Counted from the first letter of the stretch, positions 42,738 through 51,508 are shown. The stretch: DNA of 64,000 bases from Burkholderiales bacterium (GCA_019635015.1 JAHCAG010000002.1:124001-188000); one strand, 5' to 3'. Numbers and translations are program-made. Notes: generated by a model from the letters alone, not told the origin.

Positions 42738-43697
42738 ATGAAACTGAACCAGCTCGCCCTTTTTGTGGCGATTGCCGAAGAAGGCCAGATCGGCCGTGCC
42801 GCCGCACGCGCCGGCATCTCGCAACCCGCGCTGACGAAACAGCTCAAAAACCTTGAGCAGTCGGTCGGCAGCCCGCTGTTCGAACGCAACCGCAGCGGCG
42901 TCCTGCTGACCCAGGCGGGAACACTCCTGCTCGCTCGCGCCCGGGGAATTCTGTGCAGCGCAGGCGAAGCGCAGCGTGAACTGGCAGAACTGTCCACCGG
43001 CGCAATAGGTCGCCTGCGCATCGGCGCCGGCCCCACGATGGCCGAATACCTGCTCCCACAGGTGGTCGGCGGGCTGCTGTCGCGCTTTCCCGGAATCGAG
43101 CTGAGAGTAATGAGCGCGCTGAACGACGTGCTGTTCGAGAACCTGCGCGCCGGGGAACTGGATCTCGTCGTCAGCGCCATCCCCGAAACGGCACCTGAAG
43201 ATTTTGAACAGGAACTGTTGTTGCATGACGAACTGGTGGTTGTCGCCAATACCGCCCATCCGCTGCTGCACCGGAACCGGGTAAGGCTGCAGGACCTGAC
43301 GGACGAATCGTGGGTGCTGCCGCCTCCGCGTGTACTGGCCCGGCAGTGGCTCAACCAGCAGTTCGGAAATCGCCGCCTGTCGCCTCCGCGTGCGGCGGTG
43401 GAAGCCGACTCCGAAAGTTCGGTGCTGGCAATTGTCTCCAGCACTTCACTGCTCGGCTTCCAGCCGCGCTCCCACACCCTGGCATCCACCACCAGAACCC
43501 GGATCGCGGAATTGCATGTTCCAGAACTCTGCTGGCGGCGGCCGATCGGCGTTTCGTGGCGCAAGGGGGCCTATCTGCCCCAAGCAAGCCGTCATTTCAC
43601 AGCATCGTTGCGGGAAATTGCCGCGCGGTCATCCGGGCTGGTATCCCGGCCATTGGCCGCGCGCAAACGGAAATCAGGGCCCACTGCGCAGGACTGA
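42738..43697 (+). CDS. LysR-family transcriptional regulator
   Basis: A 319-residue regulator. The N-terminal winged helix has FVAIAEEGQIGRAAARAGISQPALTKQLKNLEQSVGSPLF, followed by the effector-binding domain of two alpha/beta lobes. The ATG at 42738 is used; an upstream TTG overlaps the palindrome. It is divergent from the sulfatase/Bug/enolase-superfamily unit and should control it in response to the imported acid or a pathway intermediate. Effector unknown. Confidence 0.92.
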   Translation: MKLNQLALFVAIAEEGQIGRAAARAGISQPALTKQLKNLEQSVGSPLFERNRSGVLLTQAGTLLLARARGILCSAGEAQRELAELSTGAIGRLRIGAGPTMAEYLLPQVVGGLLSRFPGIELRVMSALNDVLFENLRAGELDLVVSAIPETAPEDFEQELLLHDELVVVANTAHPLLHRNRVRLQDLTDESWVLPPPRVLARQWLNQQFGNRRLSPPRAAVEADSESSVLAIVSSTSLLGFQPRSHTLASTTRTRIAELHVPELCWRRPIGVSWRKGAYLPQASRHFTASLREIAARSSGLVSRPLAARKRKSGPTAQD

Positions 43698-43794
43698 CGC
43701 CGCGCGCAAGGCCTGTGCCGTGAGATGATGCAGGCAAACCACCACCGCCATCGTGCAGGCGGAACCCTTCCGCTCCGCGCATCAGGAAACGACC

Positions 43795-44058
43795 TTGGCC
43801 AGGAAAAAATTCAAGCAAGCCGCCGGACAGCCCGCGCTGGGCTTTGGCAACAAACCGGAAAAACTGGTTGTCACGCTGGACACCGCGGTGCTTGCAGAAC
43901 TGAGGCGGCGCCATGAGGAAACCGGGGCCACGATGGCCGAGATGGTCCGCCGCGCGGTCAAGTTCTGGATCGCCGGCACCAAAGCCGCCGCAGTCTCGGC
44001 CGAAGAACACACGTTCCGGCGCGTCAACAAAGGGCGCGGCAGCGGCGGAACAGCCTGA
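43795..44058 (+). CDS. Ribbon-helix-helix (CopG-like) protein
   Basis: An 87-residue protein with a ribbon-helix-helix pattern: KLVVTLDTAVLAELRRRHEETGATMAEMVRRAVKFWI, where the first strand pairs with itself to bind DNA and the GATMAEMVRRAV helix dimerises. It is followed by a basic tail. The start is set at a TTG (43795) with AGGAAA upstream; a GTG at 43753 would add 14 residues. No toxin-like gene follows, so it looks like a stand-alone regulator rather than an antitoxin. Confidence 0.55.
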   Translation: MARKKFKQAAGQPALGFGNKPEKLVVTLDTAVLAELRRRHEETGATMAEMVRRAVKFWIAGTKAAAVSAEEHTFRRVNKGRGSGGTA

Positions 44059-44165
44059 CCGGTCGGTGATGCCGGCCTTTGTGATTCCCGGGGGGATTGC
44101 GCCGGATCGCTGCAACGGTATAGTGCGTTCCGCGCCATTTTTCCCTCTCCCACCTCCCGCAGCCG

Positions 44166-45881
44166 ATGCGGGACAATAAGACCATGCACCCCGCAATCCG
44201 CCGCATCACCGACAGCATCTTCACCCGCCTGATGCTGCTCGGACTCTGCCTCGTGGTGCTGGGAATAGTCCTGCGCCACCATGCCTTGACGGATTTCCTG
44301 CGCAAGGATCTGTCCACGGTGGTCGAGAGCCAGCAGCTGGCGCTGGCCAGTTATGTCGCCCGCGACGTGGACGACAAGATCGTCCAGCGCCAGGCCCTGC
44401 TGGAACGCCTTGCCGCGGCGATGCCGCCGGATCTGCTGGAACAACCCGAAAAACTTCGCGCCTGGCTCAGGGAGCGCTACGACTATCAACCACTGTTCTC
44501 CGCCGGCCTGTTCGTGGTCGATGCGCGCGGGGTCGCGGTGGCGGATTACCCGGTGCTTGATGGACGCGTGGGTGCCAATTACTCCGATCGCGACTACATC
44601 GCCGCCGGACTGGCGGGAAATTCTTACGTCGGCCGCCCGGTGATGGGGCGCGCAGCAAAGGAGCCGGTGCTGCCGATCAGCGCCCCGCTCAGGGATGGCA
44701 AAGGTGAGGTCAGAGGGGTGATCGCCGGCATCAGCGCACTGGCCGCCCCGGGTTTCCTCAATTCGCTGCTGCAAAGCCGGATCGGTGAAACCACCGGCGG
44801 ATTCCTGCTGATCTCGCCACGCGACCAGGTATTCGTGGCCTCATCCCGGCCGGAAATGATGCTCAGGCCGACACCGGCGCCCGGAGTCAACCTGCTGCAC
44901 GACCGGGCCATGGCGGGATACCGCGGCACCGGAGTCACGGTCAACGCCGCCGGCATTGAAGAAGTTTCAGCGATGGTCACCGTTCCCAGCACAGGCTGGT
45001 TCGTAGTCGCCCGCGTGCCGGGGAGCGAAGCCTTCGCCACCGTCGCGCGCACCCAGGATTTTCTGGTCAAGGGCGGCCTGCTGACGCTGCTGCTGTTCGC
45101 CATCCTCGTACCCCTCGGCCTCTACCTGGTGTTCCGCCACCTGCGCCAGGCGGCGGCACATGCCGACCGCATGACGCTCGGCGAACTCCCGCTCGAACCC
45201 CTGCCACAGTACCGCCACGACGAGGTGGGACACCTGATTGCCGCCTTCAACCGCCTGCTGGCGAAGCTCAACCAGAACCGGGCCGAACTGGCGCGCATGG
45301 CGCACCACGACACGCTGACCGGCCTGCCCAACCGGGTGCTGCTCTCCGACCGCCTGCAGCAGGTGCTGGCACAGGCGCAGCGCAAGGGTACCGCGGTGGG
45401 GCTGCTGTTCATGGACCTCGACGGCTTCAAGGACATCAACGACAGCCTCGGCCATGAGGCCGGCGACGAACTCCTGCGGCAGGTCACCGCCCGCCTCTCC
45501 GGCATCGTGCGCGGAGCCGACACCCTGGCGCGGGTCGGCGGCGACGAGTTTGTCCTGCTGCTGAGCGATCTCGGCGACAACGCGGAGGAAGTGGCCTCAA
45601 TCGTCGCGCGCAAATGCATCGACGCGCTGAAAGTGCCGTTCACGATATCCGGAAAACAATGCAGCATCGGCGTTTCCATCGGCGTCGCCGTCGGCGACGG
45701 GGAAAGCACTGCCGATACGCTGCTGCTGACTGCGGATCACGCCATGTATGACGCGAAAAAAGCCGGCCGCGGCAGGCATGTCGTTCGCCAGGCCGGCACC
45801 ACCGTCACGCCTGCCCCGGCCGCGGCAGGCGCCAGCGCGGATGCCGGCGGCATGCACGGCCTGCAAAATCGGCTGAAATGA
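44166..45881 (+). CDS. Membrane-anchored sensory diguanylate cyclase
   Basis: A 571-residue inner-membrane protein: transmembrane helix about 18-36, periplasmic double-Cache-like sensor about 40-290, second helix about 295-320, HAMP-like segment, then GGDEF about 380-545. The active-site motif is intact (RVGGDEFVLLL) and the inhibitory site RGAD lies five residues before it, so product inhibition is expected. It should synthesise c-di-GMP in response to an extracellular small molecule. The start may be the ATG at 44166 or the one at 44184; neither has a strong ribosome-binding site. Confidence 0.9.
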   Translation: MRDNKTMHPAIRRITDSIFTRLMLLGLCLVVLGIVLRHHALTDFLRKDLSTVVESQQLALASYVARDVDDKIVQRQALLERLAAAMPPDLLEQPEKLRAWLRERYDYQPLFSAGLFVVDARGVAVADYPVLDGRVGANYSDRDYIAAGLAGNSYVGRPVMGRAAKEPVLPISAPLRDGKGEVRGVIAGISALAAPGFLNSLLQSRIGETTGGFLLISPRDQVFVASSRPEMMLRPTPAPGVNLLHDRAMAGYRGTGVTVNAAGIEEVSAMVTVPSTGWFVVARVPGSEAFATVARTQDFLVKGGLLTLLLFAILVPLGLYLVFRHLRQAAAHADRMTLGELPLEPLPQYRHDEVGHLIAAFNRLLAKLNQNRAELARMAHHDTLTGLPNRVLLSDRLQQVLAQAQRKGTAVGLLFMDLDGFKDINDSLGHEAGDELLRQVTARLSGIVRGADTLARVGGDEFVLLLSDLGDNAEEVASIVARKCIDALKVPFTISGKQCSIGVSIGVAVGDGESTADTLLLTADHAMYDAKKAGRGRHVVRQAGTTVTPAPAAAGASADAGGMHGLQNRLK

Positions 45882-45957
45882 AATTTGTATATAGTGTCGC
45901 CGGGCCGGATCACTCCGCCTTTTCCCTGTCCGCCAACTGCCTGAACAAAGGAAACCC

Positions 45958-46566
45958 ATGCTCACCATCTACGGTTCCGCCAACTCCCGCGGCCTCCGCG
46001 TCATCTGGATGGCCGCCGAACTCGGCCTGAAATACGAACACAGGGACTGGCTCCCGCGCTCGCCGGAAACAAAAACCACGGACTATCGCGCGCTCAACAC
46101 CGGCGGCCGGGTGCCGACGATCGACGATGACGGATTCATCCTGTCGGAGTCGATGGCGATCAACATGTACCTCGCAAAGAAACACAAGAGCCCGCTCTAC
46201 CCCTCCGACCCGAAACTCGAAGCGCTGTGCTGGCAGTGGAGCCTGTGGGAAACCGACCTGCTCGACCGCCAGATCGTCGACTACGTGCGCCATTCCGTGG
46301 CGCTGCCGGAAGCGGAACGCAAACCCGCGGTTGCGGAAAAAGCCTGGCTGGAAGTCGCGCCGGCCTTCGATGTGCTCGATGCCGCGCTGGGCAAGTCTGA
46401 CTGGCTCGCGGGACCGGCGTTTTCGGTCGCCGATCTCAATGTCGCCAGCGCGCTTTATCGTGCGCTGTCGATCGACACCAGCAAGTGGGCCAATCTCCAC
46501 GCCTGGCTGATGCGCTGCTGGGACCGCCCGGCAGCGAAACATGCGCGGGCCCTGCGCGAAAAATAA
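45958..46566 (+). CDS. Glutathione S-transferase family protein
   Basis: A 202-residue protein with the thioredoxin-like N-terminal domain (MLTIYGSANSRGLRVIWMAAELGL, GRVPTIDDDGFILSESMAINMYLAKKH with the glutathione-binding ESMAI) and the all-helical C-terminal domain with AGPAFSVADLNVASAL. The N-terminal Ser (S7/S10) probably activates the thiol. AGGAAACCC precedes the ATG. Substrate unknown; it stands alone before a convergent hairpin. Confidence 0.9.
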   Translation: MLTIYGSANSRGLRVIWMAAELGLKYEHRDWLPRSPETKTTDYRALNTGGRVPTIDDDGFILSESMAINMYLAKKHKSPLYPSDPKLEALCWQWSLWETDLLDRQIVDYVRHSVALPEAERKPAVAEKAWLEVAPAFDVLDAALGKSDWLAGPAFSVADLNVASALYRALSIDTSKWANLHAWLMRCWDRPAAKHARALREK

Positions 46567-46583
46567 ACCGGAAAACTGCGGGA

Positions 46584-46607
46584 AATCCGGGAGCCCTCTC
46601 CCGGATT
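46584..46607. terminator. Hairpin between convergent genes
   Basis: Perfect 10-bp arms AATCCGGGAG (46584-46593) and CTCCCGGATT (46598-46607) with a CCCT loop, placed between the stops of the glutathione transferase and the M48 peptidase genes. A T-rich run follows about ten bases later on the plus strand. Confidence 0.65.
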
Positions 46608-46615
46608 AATCGTAA

Positions 46616-47941
46616 CTAATTGTTTTTATTGATATTTTTTAACTTCTCTGCACTGCCGATGTCGCTGCCGGACACCATGGCCAGCCGTTCGGCAATCGCA
46701 AATTCGCCGCAGGTATTGAACGCCCCCTCGCAGGTCTTGCCGGCCTTGCGCGCCTCCAGCGCGCGCGCGTAATAGGTTTTTGCGACTTCGCGGAAACCCA
46801 GCCCCGTCGCCGCCTCGCCGAGCAGGAAGTACGACAGGTCGTTGAAGTAACCGACCTTGGTCACGGCCACCGCCAGTTCGCGCCACTGGTTTTTGTCGTG
46901 CATGGTTTTCCAGGCGCCGCGCTGGTAGCCATAGGCAAACACGCATTCCAGCGTGCAGTTGAGCAGCACCTCGCCCTTGCGGAAACGCTCGAACTCTTCG
47001 GCGACAAAAGTCATCACCTGCGGTTCGGCCGCCACCCGTGCCGCGTATTCCTCGCGCGACACGCCGTCGACGGGACGCTCGTTCGCCGCCATGCCGAGGA
47101 AATCAGGCAGCGGCCCCGCGGCCTTGCCGGATTTTGCCGCCTGGTACAGAGGATCGACCTTCACCACCAATTCCTGCAGCCGCTGCGCGCGGTTTTCCGG
47201 TGACGGGTGGGTCGAGAAGAATTCCGCCGGACTGTCGCCCTCCTTCGCCATTTTTTCCCACAGCGTGACTGCGGCGCGCGGATCGAAACCCGCGCGCGCG
47301 GCGAGCTCGATGCCGATCTGGTCGGCCTCGGTTTCGGCATCACGGCTGTTGGGCAGGGTGATCGCCAGCGCCGCGGCCAGCGCCATGGTGTTCTGGGTGC
47401 GGTGATAGGCCCCCGGGTCATTGCGCGAACTCGCCAGCACCGACAGCAGCGCAGTACTGACGCCGACGGTCATTGCCATCGACATCTTCTCGCGGGTGTG
47501 GCTCGCCAGCGCATGGCCGATCTCGTGGCCCATCACATTGGCGATTTCATCATCCGTCGCCTTCAGCTTTTCCCAGAAGCCGGTGTAGATACCCATCTTG
47601 CCGCCGGCCATGCAGAAGGCATTGACCGTTTTCGGCTCGTCAATGACCTGCACTTCCCAGCCCCAGCCCGCGGAATCCGGACGGAAACGCACGGCTTCGG
47701 CGATCAGGCGGTTGGTGATTTCGCGCACGCGCGTGACACGCGGGGAGGCAACTTCCACCCGGTTCTTTTTCGAGAACTCCCCGATCATGTTCGAGTAGGC
47801 CGACACCGCGCCCTGGATGGCCGACTCCTCGGACATCAGCATAAGCTGGCTGCGCCCGGTGATGGTGTTGGTGGCGCAGCCCGATGCCAGCGCCAGCAGT
47901 GCAATCAGCAGTCCGCGCAAGAATACGTGAATGCGGTTCAT
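46616..47941 (-). CDS. M48-family metallopeptidase, lipoprotein
   Basis: A 441-residue predicted lipoprotein zinc peptidase related to BepA/LoiP/YcaL quality-control proteases. The signal ends in the lipobox LASGC (Cys22). The catalytic motif is HEIGH (residues 139-143) with the third ligand in EADQIGIELAARAGFDP. The C-terminal part has helical repeats (AKTYYARALEARKAGK) like a short TPR. The start is the ATG at 47941 with GGGAGGA upstream; an upstream in-frame extension has no signal sequence. It probably handles misfolded outer-membrane proteins. Confidence 0.85.
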   Translation of the reverse strand: MNRIHVFLRGLLIALLALASGCATNTITGRSQLMLMSEESAIQGAVSAYSNMIGEFSKKNRVEVASPRVTRVREITNRLIAEAVRFRPDSAGWGWEVQVIDEPKTVNAFCMAGGKMGIYTGFWEKLKATDDEIANVMGHEIGHALASHTREKMSMAMTVGVSTALLSVLASSRNDPGAYHRTQNTMALAAALAITLPNSRDAETEADQIGIELAARAGFDPRAAVTLWEKMAKEGDSPAEFFSTHPSPENRAQRLQELVVKVDPLYQAAKSGKAAGPLPDFLGMAANERPVDGVSREEYAARVAAEPQVMTFVAEEFERFRKGEVLLNCTLECVFAYGYQRGAWKTMHDKNQWRELAVAVTKVGYFNDLSYFLLGEAATGLGFREVAKTYYARALEARKAGKTCEGAFNTCGEFAIAERLAMVSGSDIGSAEKLKNINKNN

Positions 47942-48157
47942 GGTCCTCCCGAGGCAGCTCGCCGCATGCGCGAGCGACAGAGGCGCATTGTAACTATTCC
48001 GCGGGATCCTCCGCTCCCCGCGAGCACTGTTCACATGCTGTTGTTTTCATTGAATATATTGCGCAAGACCTGCGACGGACATGACGCGCGCCCGCGGTTC
48101 CCTCTAAAATCATTCCGAACCGCAAACCAACCCAACTAAAGCGGTGGAGGAGAACAC

Positions 48158-49135
48158 ATGGACCTGAAACACCGGCTTTGCTTTCCCCTGGCCCTTGCCC
48201 TGCTTGCCACGGCATGGCCCGCACAGTCTGCCGAGAAGGACTGGCCCGTCCGGCCCGTGCGCATCATCGTGCCCTACCCGCCCGGCGGCACCACCGATCC
48301 CACGGCGCGCGCCTTCGCCGGCTGGTTCGGCGAGAAATTCAAAACCACCATCGTCATCGACAACCGTCCCGGAGCAGGCTCGACCATCGGCCACGGCCTC
48401 GCGGCCAAGGCAACACCCGACGGCTACACGCTTGTCCTCGGCACCTCCGGCGGACTGGTGGTCAGCGCCGCCTTCGGCAGCAAACTCGCCTACGATCCGG
48501 TGAAGGACTTCACGCCGATCGGCGTCGGCGTCTACGTTCCCTTCCTGATCGTCGTGCATCCCGCAGTGCCCGCCAGAAACGTGAAGGAACTGGTCGATCT
48601 CGCCAAGGCGCAGCCGGGCAAGATCAACTTCGCCTCCCCCGGCACCGGCACGCCCAACCACCTCGGCATGGAACTGCTGACCGCGCTGACCGGGGCCAAA
48701 TTCACACACGTGCCATACAAGGGCGGCGGCGCGGCCACCACCGATCTGCTGTCCGGCCGCGTGCAGGCGATTTTCGGCGGCGCCGCTCCCTGGCAGCCGC
48801 ACATGGCCAGCGGACGCGCGCGCGCCATCGCCATCGGCCACCCCGAGCGGCTGAAGACCCTGCCCGACATCCCGGCCATCGCCGAAACCTATCCCGGCTT
48901 CAACAACACCACCTGGTACGGTTTCCTCGGACCCGCCGGCACGCCGGCGCATGTCGTGAAGAAGGTGAATGCCGAAATGAAACGCGCGGTCGAGGATCCC
49001 GGCGTGTCGAAACACCTCGAGAACATCGGCATGGTGCCGACCTGGACCACGCCGCAGGACATGGGCAAGATGATCCGCACGGAGCTTGCGCGCTGGAAAA
49101 AAGTCGTCACCGACGCGGGCATCAAGCCTGACTGA
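48158..49135 (+). CDS. Bug/TctC-family periplasmic receptor
   Basis: A 325-residue exported binding protein. The signal peptide ends AWPAQSAEK, followed by WPVRPVRIIVPYPPGGTTDPTARAF, DNRPGAGSTIGHGL, ASPGTGTPNHLGMEL and VPYKGGGAATTDL. GGAGGAG precedes the ATG. It is a single gene with a 222-base gap upstream and no catabolic partner. It reads toward the ECF sigma cluster but is separated by 66 bases with a promoter-like TATAAT. Confidence 0.93.
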   Translation: MDLKHRLCFPLALALLATAWPAQSAEKDWPVRPVRIIVPYPPGGTTDPTARAFAGWFGEKFKTTIVIDNRPGAGSTIGHGLAAKATPDGYTLVLGTSGGLVVSAAFGSKLAYDPVKDFTPIGVGVYVPFLIVVHPAVPARNVKELVDLAKAQPGKINFASPGTGTPNHLGMELLTALTGAKFTHVPYKGGGAATTDLLSGRVQAIFGGAAPWQPHMASGRARAIAIGHPERLKTLPDIPAIAETYPGFNNTTWYGFLGPAGTPAHVVKKVNAEMKRAVEDPGVSKHLENIGMVPTWTTPQDMGKMIRTELARWKKVVTDAGIKPD

Positions 49136-49169
49136 GCACCCGACGTTCTCCGAACCGACACACCGCTCA

Positions 49170-49175
49170 TATAAT
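49170..49175 (+). promoter_or_regulatory. -10 element upstream of the ECF sigma gene
   Basis: A TATAAT hexamer 26 bases before the sigma gene's ATG. No convincing -35 is found at 17 bases. If used, the transcript would begin inside the hairpin at 49176-49201. Confidence 0.45.
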
Positions 49176-49201
49176 CTGCCGCGGGACCGGAACCGCGGCA
49201 G
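49176..49201 (+). promoter_or_regulatory. Perfect hairpin touching the ECF sigma start codon
   Basis: Arms CTGCCGCGG (49176-49184) and CCGCGGCAG (49193-49201) with an eight-base GACCGGAA loop end exactly one base before the ATG at 49202. There is no Shine-Dalgarno other than possibly within this structure. It may block ribosomes or act as a DNA operator. Confidence 0.65.
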
Positions 49202-50458
49202 ATGAGCGAACCACCACATACTGATATTCGCGATGCGCGCGCCGCGGTTGATGCCGTCTACCGCAGCGAATCGCGCCGCGTGTTCGCGACGCTGGTGCGC
49301 CTGCTCGGCGATTTCGACGCGGCGGAAGAGGCGCTGCACGACGCCTTTCGCGCGGCTCTCGAACAATGGCCGCGCGACGGCGTGCCGGACAAGCCGCGCG
49401 CCTGGCTGGTCTCGGCCGGGCGCTTCAAGGCCATCGACCGGATCCGCCGTGACGCGCGCGTCGATGCACTGGATGACCACGACACCGAAAACATCCCGGC
49501 GCCCGAAACGGCGGAAACCGGAGACATCGAGGATGACCGGCTGCGCCTGATTTTCACCTGCTGCCACCCGGCGCTGGCACCCGACGCGCAGGTCGCACTG
49601 ACCTTGCGCGAAGTCTGCGGCCTGACCACCGAGGAAATTGCGCGCGCCTTCCTCAGTGCGCCGCCGACGCTGGCACAGCGCATCGTGCGCGCAAAAAACA
49701 AGATCCGCGACGCGAAGATCCCCTATCGCGTGCCGCCGCCCGAAGAACTGCCGCAGCGTCTCGACAGCGTGCTGCGGGTCATCTACCTGGTGTTCAACGA
49801 AGGATACGCCGCATCATCGGGCGCAACGCTGACCCGCCACGACCTCTCCGGCGAAGCGATCCGCCTCGCGCGGCTGGTGGTCGAACTGCTGCCAGAACCG
49901 GAGGCAATGGGACTGCTCGCGCTGATGCTGCTGCACGAATCGCGCCGCGCAGCACGCACCGACGGCAACGGCGATCTGGTGCTGCTCGAGGACCAGGACC
50001 GCTCGGCCTGGAACCGCGAACTGATCCGCGAAGGCATCGCTCTTGTCGAGCACGCGCTGCCACTCCGGCGCCCCGGACCCTACGCGCTGCAGGCCGCGAT
50101 CTCCGCAGTGCATGCCGAAGCGGCCGACGCCGCCGCCACCGACTGGGCACAGATCACCGGCCTCTACGATCTGCTGCTGCGCATCGCAGCCTCACCGGTG
50201 GTGGAACTGAACCGCGCGGTGGCCGTCGCAATGCGTGACGGCCCGGCCGCCGGGCTCGCCCTGGTCGAAGCGCTGCTTGAACGCGGCGAACTCGAGGACT
50301 ACCAACTGGCACATGCCGCGCGCGCCGACCTCTGCCGCCGGCTCGGCCGCCAAGGCGAGGCACGCGCCGCCTACCGCCGCGCCCTGGAACTGACCCGCCA
50401 GGCGCCGGAACGGCGTTTCCTCGAACGACGCCTGGCCGAACTCGGGCAGCAAAAATAA
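49202..50458 (+). CDS. ECF sigma factor of the ECF42 type (DUF6596 C-terminus)
   Basis: A 418-residue sigma factor. Region 2 is near residues 12-75 (VYRSESRRVFATLVRLLGDFDAAEEALHDAF, WPRDGVPDKPRAWL, AIDRIRRDARVD) and region 4 near 110-170 (RLIFTCCHPAL, LTTEEIARAFLSAPPTLAQRIVRAKNKIRDAKIPYRVP). A long helical C-terminal part of about 230 residues with TPR-like repeats replaces a separate anti-sigma factor, as in ECF42 proteins. Three YCII/DGPF genes downstream are the known ECF42 partner genes. The family has no anti-sigma gene, and none is seen here. Confidence 0.93.
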   Translation: MSEPPHTDIRDARAAVDAVYRSESRRVFATLVRLLGDFDAAEEALHDAFRAALEQWPRDGVPDKPRAWLVSAGRFKAIDRIRRDARVDALDDHDTENIPAPETAETGDIEDDRLRLIFTCCHPALAPDAQVALTLREVCGLTTEEIARAFLSAPPTLAQRIVRAKNKIRDAKIPYRVPPPEELPQRLDSVLRVIYLVFNEGYAASSGATLTRHDLSGEAIRLARLVVELLPEPEAMGLLALMLLHESRRAARTDGNGDLVLLEDQDRSAWNRELIREGIALVEHALPLRRPGPYALQAAISAVHAEAADAAATDWAQITGLYDLLLRIAASPVVELNRAVAVAMRDGPAAGLALVEALLERGELEDYQLAHAARADLCRRLGRQGEARAAYRRALELTRQAPERRFLERRLAELGQQK

Positions 50459-50479
50459 ACAAAAAAATTTACGGGCGAT

Positions 50480-50505
50480 TGTCGAAATCGACTCCGGCCA
50501 TTCGA
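50480..50505 (+). promoter_or_regulatory. Candidate ECF42 promoter before the first YCII gene
   Basis: TGTCGA at 50480-50485 and CGA at 50503-50505 are separated by 17 bases. This resembles the promoter motif reported for ECF42 sigma factors (TGTCGA near -35, CGA near -10), as I recall it. It lies between the sigma gene and the YCII gene, so the sigma factor could start transcription of the downstream cluster here. Confidence 0.6.
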
Positions 50506-50581
50506 CTACAGGGTAAGCATGATAGCTGCCCGCGCAGCGGGGATATACAAAATATCTTTTATAATCAAGGAGTTATTGATT

Positions 50582-50998
50582 GTGAGGTATATGATCATCG
50601 TAAAAGCCAACGCGGATTCGGAAGCCGGCGTGATGCCCGGCGAAGACCTGCTGTCGGCAATGCAGAAATACCACGAGGAACTTGCCAATGCCGGCATCCT
50701 GGTCGATGCCTCGGGCCTGAAACCGACTTCAAAAGGCTGGCGGGTCCGTTATGCCGGCGGCAAACGCAGCGTCATCGACGGCCCCTTCGCCGAAACCAGG
50801 GAGCTGATCGCCGGCTACACCATCATCGACGTCAAGTCGCGCGCGGAAGCCGTCGAGTGGACTTCGCGTTTCCCCAACCCATCCGTCGATGGCGGCGACT
50901 GCGAAATCGAAGTACGCGAGTTTTTCGAGCTGGAGGATTTCGGTGAAAGCCCGGCGATCGAACGTTTCCGCGAACTCGACGCGAGGATGGGGAAATGA
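50582..50998 (+). CDS. YCII/DGPF-family protein, copy 1
   Basis: A 138-residue YCII-related protein with the DGPF motif (VIDGPFAETRELIAGYTIIDVKS). The family is a small dimeric alpha/beta-barrel fold with unproven function, usually encoded next to ECF42 sigma factors. The start is a GTG at 50582 with AAGGAG nine bases upstream, giving the usual N-terminus MRYMIIVKANADSEAGVMP; the later ATG at 50591 is too far from the site. The next gene overlaps it by four bases (ATGA). Confidence 0.88.
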   Translation: MRYMIIVKANADSEAGVMPGEDLLSAMQKYHEELANAGILVDASGLKPTSKGWRVRYAGGKRSVIDGPFAETRELIAGYTIIDVKSRAEAVEWTSRFPNPSVDGGDCEIEVREFFELEDFGESPAIERFRELDARMGK

Positions 50999-51483
50999 AG
51001 CTGCAGGCCACACAAAAAATCACGCCCTTCCTGTGGTTCGACCGCAACGCCGAGGAAGCCGTGGCGTTCTACGTCGCATTGTTCCGCGACTCGCGCATCG
51101 TCTCCGTCAGCCGCTACGGCCGTGAAGCTGCGGCGGCAACCGGCCTGCCCGAGGGAACGGCCATGACCGTCGCCTTCCGCATCGAGGGCCAGGACTTCAC
51201 CGCGATCAACGGCGGCCCCGTCTTCCGCTTCACCGAGGCGGTGTCCTTCGTCGTGCACTGCGAATCGCAGGCCGAAATCGACTATTACTGGCGGCGCCTC
51301 GGCGATGGCGGTGACCCGGCGGCACAGCGCTGCGGCTGGCTGAAGGACCGCTACGGCCTGTCCTGGCAGATCGTGCCGCGGGTGCTGCCGGAGCTGCTGC
51401 AGGACGCGCGCAAAGCCGGCCGCGTGATGCCGAAGCTGCTGCAGATGACAAAAATCGACATTGCGGCCCTGCAACAGGCCTGA
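50995..51483 (+). CDS. VOC-superfamily protein (PhnB/3-dmu-9_3-mt type)
   Basis: A 162-residue vicinal-oxygen-chelate fold protein: KITPFLWFDRNAEEAVAFYVALFRDSRIV, TVAFRIEGQDFTAINGGP and GWLKDRYGLSWQIVP are the repeated strand-helix-strand units of the PhnB-like group. A metal or small-molecule site is likely but cannot be confirmed. It overlaps the first YCII gene by four bases, showing coupled expression. Confidence 0.87.
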   Translation: MKLQATQKITPFLWFDRNAEEAVAFYVALFRDSRIVSVSRYGREAAAATGLPEGTAMTVAFRIEGQDFTAINGGPVFRFTEAVSFVVHCESQAEIDYYWRRLGDGGDPAAQRCGWLKDRYGLSWQIVPRVLPELLQDARKAGRVMPKLLQMTKIDIAALQQA

Positions 51484-51508
51484 ACAGACTCATCGAAAGG
51501 ACAGCACA

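Noticed and set aside
43795..44058. Antitoxin of a toxin-antitoxin pair
   Set aside because: The ribbon-helix-helix protein has no small toxin-like gene directly before or after it.
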